A DNA stretch of 11,657 bases, taken from NCBI GenBank assembly GCA_025765595.1, contig JAIVFH010000643.1:1-11657 (forward strand). The letters are read 5' to 3'. The notes beneath the pieces were generated by a model, which was given only the letters and a program-made list of their open reading frames with translations, made no database searches and was not told the DNA's origin. Source of the DNA: Obelidium mucronatum (lineage: Eukaryota > Chytridiomycota > Chytridiomycetes > Chytridiales > Chytriomycetaceae). Both the position numbers and the translations under genes were made by a program. Position 1 is the stretch's first letter; each line of letters starts with the position of its first letter. This document shows positions 8,831-11,657 of the stretch, piece by piece.

Positions 8831-9039
8831 TGTCAGGATTTGCCTGCGCTAATCCAACGTTGTGTTCTTAAATAAAGTAAAAGAGCGTGTTTATTGTTTA
8901 CGAAACACGGGGTCGAAAGTTTCTCTGAAACATCGCAAGTAGACCGGTGAACCCCTCCCTTTCCCAGACAATCGAAGTCATCGTCTGGACTTATCGCCAA
9001 AGGTTGATCTTGAACGAATGCCGCTAATGGATTCCAACA
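8831..9039 (+). repeat. Probable 3' LTR of the copia element
   Basis: Starts TGTCAGGA right after the polypurine tract and ends ATTCCAACA. The ends are imperfect inverted repeats with the usual TG...CA termini. An AATAAA polyadenylation signal lies at 8871-8876. The 209-bp length is normal for small copia LTRs. No second copy is in the window, so the 3' limit is inferred from the terminal motif only. Confidence 0.55.
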
Positions 9040-9190
9040 GGACTGAAAATTTTTTTTACTCTCTCACTCACTGCAACTTTGAAATGTGAACCTTTTTGAC
9101 GAAACAAAATATCAGCCACAAGGCTATCCCCAGCACCGCACTCCATCATCAACCATCAAAGCGGCACTGTAGAGAGCTACCACATTGATT

Positions 9191-9442
9191 CTATTTGCAA
9201 TGAGAGAATAATGGTAATTTATTGCATCTGTATTGTATGCATCCCCTCTTGTGGCATCTGGACTTCACCTTCACAATGTGACTGGGTCCAAATTCTGCAC
9301 CATACAAGACCCATACTTTCTTCCCTTTCACTTTCCCATTCTTTTGCTTCCTGGATACTAGCCTCTTGAATAGTGTTGTGTCACTCCCAAAGCTTGGACA
9401 CAGGATGACATATTGTTGCACCTGCATCACTGTGGCCTGCAA
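9191..9442 (-). pseudogene. Possible decayed CxC5-like cysteine-cluster fragment
   Basis: An 83-codon minus-strand frame without a clear ATG context. A possible splice acceptor (TTTGCAG) lies just upstream of its start. The sequence has a CPS motif, a very basic linker (RKQKNGKVKGKK), a VWVLYGAEFG stretch and KSRCHKRGCIQY. The order Cys-Pro, a glycine-containing strand, then KSxC...CxIQ resembles the CxC5 region of the KDZ gene at 4880-5010 (KSSC...SCSIQ). No transposase core follows it. The assignment rests on this short pattern only; it may be an unrelated or non-coding frame. Confidence 0.3.
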
Positions 9443-10221
9443 AATTACCTAGAATTGCCGGTGACTTAGTGCCGATAACATGACATGTTCATTGATACAT
9501 GGGGCTCTTGCCGCATGATGCCTCCTGCATCACTGCATCTCCTCAGTCTTCTGAAAGTTGAACTACTGCATTGTTCACTGATTGCGCAAAGGCTTCTAAG
9601 TGCGAAAGTAAAGTTAAAATAACGTTTGCTGTATAGGAAGCAGAGGCTGGAAAAATCGACGAGGAATAAACCAAATATCGATGAAATAGATTAAATGAAT
9701 ACAGAAAATCTGGAATAAACGTAATGCAACACTGTTAAGAATGCTACTTTTAATCTTGAGCACAAAATCATAGCTTTCGTGCCTGCACTAATAGAGTCCT
9801 GAGAGGCATTGTGATTCTCGGTTATGGAATCTAACAAGTTGTCTGTGGGGCATTGCAGCATCATTTAGTAATAGGCAAGTGGTCCCAATTGGTCCTACGA
9901 TGGTCCAATGCCGGAAGAAGCACTTGGGCTTGACTTGAGTGAGTTTCGACAATACTTGCTCAACCGGCTTGGAGTCTAGCTGCTCTTACTGGTTGACTCT
10001 GTCTCTTCTTACATTCTATTCTTCTCCTTTGCTTTCTTACAATAACATATGGTCATCAATCACTTGGTTGGCGCTAAAAGAAAAAAAAAACGTGTCCGAA
10101 AAACACGTGTTTTTTTGGATTGTTTTTTGGGATACAAGCCAAAAAAAACACCTTTTCAAGAACACGATTTTGATTGGCCAGCCACATAAAAACTGTTCCC
10201 AGAAAAAAACTTTGGAGAAAC
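9443..10221. other. Intergenic region upstream of the PhoD-like gene
   Basis: I see no supported gene here. A run at 9876-9906 with three GGTCC copies (GGTCCCAATT, GGTCCTACG, GGTCCAATG) is reminiscent of the first units of the repeat arrays, but too short to call. The last 150 bp are rich in A and T homopolymers and palindromes and probably form the phosphatase promoter and leader. Confidence 0.5.
10080..10151. promoter_or_regulatory. Palindromic promoter segment with a CACGTG box
   Basis: CACGTG at 10104-10109 lies about 115 bp before the phosphatase ATG. It sits in a near-palindrome: an A-run plus ACGTGT (10090-10095) pairs with ACACGT (10103-10108) plus a T-run. A second potential hairpin pairs GTG-T7-GG (10107-10118) with CC-A8-CAC (10139-10151). 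CACGTG is the core site of bHLH factors such as yeast Pho4, which activates phosphatase genes during phosphate starvation. That this box does so here is inference. Confidence 0.45.
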
Positions 10222-11657
10222 ATGGGCGCCTCCGTCTTCCACCATGACCACCCGAAGCGGACGCTTTTCATAATCGCCGTTTTCCTGGTCACTTCCGCCA
10301 GATTCTCCTCTGTCGTTCCACGGCCAAAACTATGGACATCAACCCCCATTGAAACCTTCAACAGCGAAACATCATCATCGAGTCCCTTGAAAAATACCTA
10401 CATTGCTGAAGTGGAAACACTGGTAGTAAATGAGAACCTCGTCTATCAGCATGGATCCGAGAGTTTGTTTTACTCTCAGTGGGCTTCGTCGAATGGATTC
10501 GTTACATTCAACAAAAACGTGTTTTTGGAAGATGGACAGCAAATCACTGGGAATCCCCCGTTTTCCTCCACAGAACCTCGCTTTATGCATGGTGTGGCAA
10601 GTGGCGATGCCCTTTCCGATCGAGTAATGTAATCCGTCGCTCTTGCATTGCTTATTGGTGGTTTTGTTTGGATTCTGAAACGAACGCCGGTTTTTTTTTT
10701 ACACAGTGTTTGGACAAAAGTCACTCCGCCGCCTGATACTCCTTCATTCTATGTTCGATATGATGTCTCATTATCCGCTGAGGATCCAGACATATCGCTT
10801 CCAGGATCTCCTCTAACGCGACTGGGGCCCTCCATATTCTCTGGAACTGTCTTGACTGGCCCTGAAGTCGACTACACTGTCAAAATCGACCTGCTTGGCC
10901 TCGACCCGAAAACCGTCTACTACTTTCAGTTTTCAGTCCCGTCAAACATTGCAGACTACAATGCGGGAAAACCACACAGCCTAGTATTCAGTCCTGCAGG
11001 TCGAACACAAACTCTACCCGCTCAAGATGATGCATCGATTTCATCTGTTCAATTCGCTGTGGTTTCGTGCTCCAACTGGCCGCGAGGCTTTTTCAATGTT
11101 TATTCTTCTATTGCTGCGAGACCTGAGATTGATGTTGTTCTGCATTTGGGGGATTATATTTACGAATACCGGAATGGAGAGTATGGGGATGGTGCATCGA
11201 TTGGGCGTATTCCTCTTCCAGACAAGGAGCTATTGACTTTGGAAGATTATAGGTTCGTTAAGGCGTCTTTAATTTCTGGAGAATTCTGCTAAATTGAGAG
11301 TTCGCAGGGCCCGCCATGCACAATATAAAGAAGATGAAGACCTGCAAGCTTTGCATCGCCTGAAACCATGGTCGTTATTTGGGAGTGAGTACTTTATAGA
11401 AAAGAAATACTTTGTACTTATCAACCAACCACTTCAAACAACAAAAACATAGCGATCACGATTCGTTGACGATATTTCCGGATTGCCATCATCATTCCAC
11501 CAACACTCAAACGAACAAGTCTCGAATCCCTTCCCCATGCGTGCCTATTTTGAATACCTACCGGCTCAAAAAACATTCACCTACACACCACACATTTATC
11601 GGTCCAAAACCAACATCAAGAGGGCGATCAAAACCTTCTCCTTCTTTCAAAACCGAG
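10222..11657 (+). CDS. PhoD-like alkaline phosphatase/phosphodiesterase, 3' end beyond window, with frame breaks in exons 3-4
   Basis: Metallophosphatase of the PhoD family, expected to release phosphate from mono- or diesters outside or at the surface of the cell. The ATG at 10222 is followed by a short basic stretch and a hydrophobic signal or anchor segment (TLFIIAVFLV). Exons: 10222-10628, 10707-11252, 11308-11384 and 11453 onward, with introns of 78, 55 and 68 bp and GT..AG ends. Motifs in order: FMHGVASGDALSDRVI joined to VWTKVTP across intron 1, a Fn3-like N-domain, FAVVSCSNWPRGFF, LHLGDYIYEY, DYRARHAQY joined across intron 2, VIWDDHD across intron 3, and RAYFEYLPA. The frame slips by one base near 11366 (between the DLQALH and VIWDDH motifs) and again near 11461, with a possible third slip near 11605. 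Each fits loss of one base, two of them in short homopolymers. Either the gene is decaying or these are assembly errors. Confidence 0.8.

Larger units (their letters stand above)
7205..9039 (+). mobile_element. 5'-truncated Ty1/copia LTR retrotransposon
   Basis: The fragment has the 3' half of a copia pol (reverse transcriptase and RNase H), a polypurine tract and a probable 3' LTR. Gag, protease, integrase, primer-binding site and 5' LTR are not present upstream. The left breakpoint coincides with the edge of repeat array C. The domain order RT then RNase H at the end of pol, directly before the LTR, is the Ty1/copia arrangement (integrase would lie upstream). Confidence 0.8.

Noticed and set aside
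9876..9906. Fourth member of the 12-bp repeat family
   Set aside because: Only three GGTCC copies occur and the 12-bp unit is not maintained.
9939..10247. 102-codon plus-strand frame before the phosphatase
   Set aside because: Composition is low complexity, it has no recognisable motif, and it overlaps the promoter palindromes and the true ATG.
10629..10706. Premature stop in the phosphatase exon 1
   Set aside because: A GT..AG intron with a T-run before the acceptor restores the DRVI-VWTKVTP motif exactly, so the stop is intronic.

Overview
The window looks like nuclear DNA of a fungus, probably an early-diverging one such as a chytrid; the lineage is an inference. The reasons are short spliceosomal introns (44-78 bp) with GTRAGT-type donors and CTAAC/CTGAC-like branch sites, a KDZ-type transposase with CxC5/CxC6 cysteine clusters, a pogo-like DDE transposon, a Ty1/copia fragment and a PhoD-like phosphatase.

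Layout. Positions 1-2751 (minus) hold a multi-exon gene of unknown function: an acidic, Ser/Thr/Lys/Pro-rich protein with SV40-like basic nuclear-localisation motifs. It runs off the left edge and carries one stop and three apparent frameshifts. From 2776 (plus), only 24 bp from that ATG, a KDZ-superfamily transposase gene begins. It is split by a nested pogo-like transposon (about 3008-4835) and resumes from about 4836 to 6759 in three exon blocks. Then come an AT-rich stretch, a palindrome-rich 12-bp repeat tract (about 6944-7203), a 5'-truncated Ty1/copia polyprotein (RT plus RNase H) with polypurine tract and probable 3' LTR (about 7205-9039), a possible decayed CxC5-like fragment (9191-9442, minus), an intergenic promoter region with a CACGTG box, and the first four exons of a PhoD-like metallophosphatase running off the right edge.

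The most unusual feature is a family of three degenerate 12-bp-period foldback arrays (A 1910-2136, B 5192-5392, C 6944-7203). All three contain GGTCCTA(A/C)TAG near the same end. A and B each lie wholly inside a spliceosomal intron, of the minus-strand gene and the KDZ gene respectively. Subtracting the arrays leaves introns of about 88 and 50 bp, close to ordinary size here. B is flanked by a possible 6-bp target duplication. This suggests a small mobile foldback or introner-like element family. I do not recognise it, but cannot test novelty without a search.

The locus reads as an accessory, transposon-nested region. The minus-strand gene and the KDZ gene may be a divergent two-gene module of one large element. 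Several coding regions (minus-strand gene, KDZ gene, PhoD gene) show single-base frame breaks, so either the locus is decaying or the assembly has indel errors.
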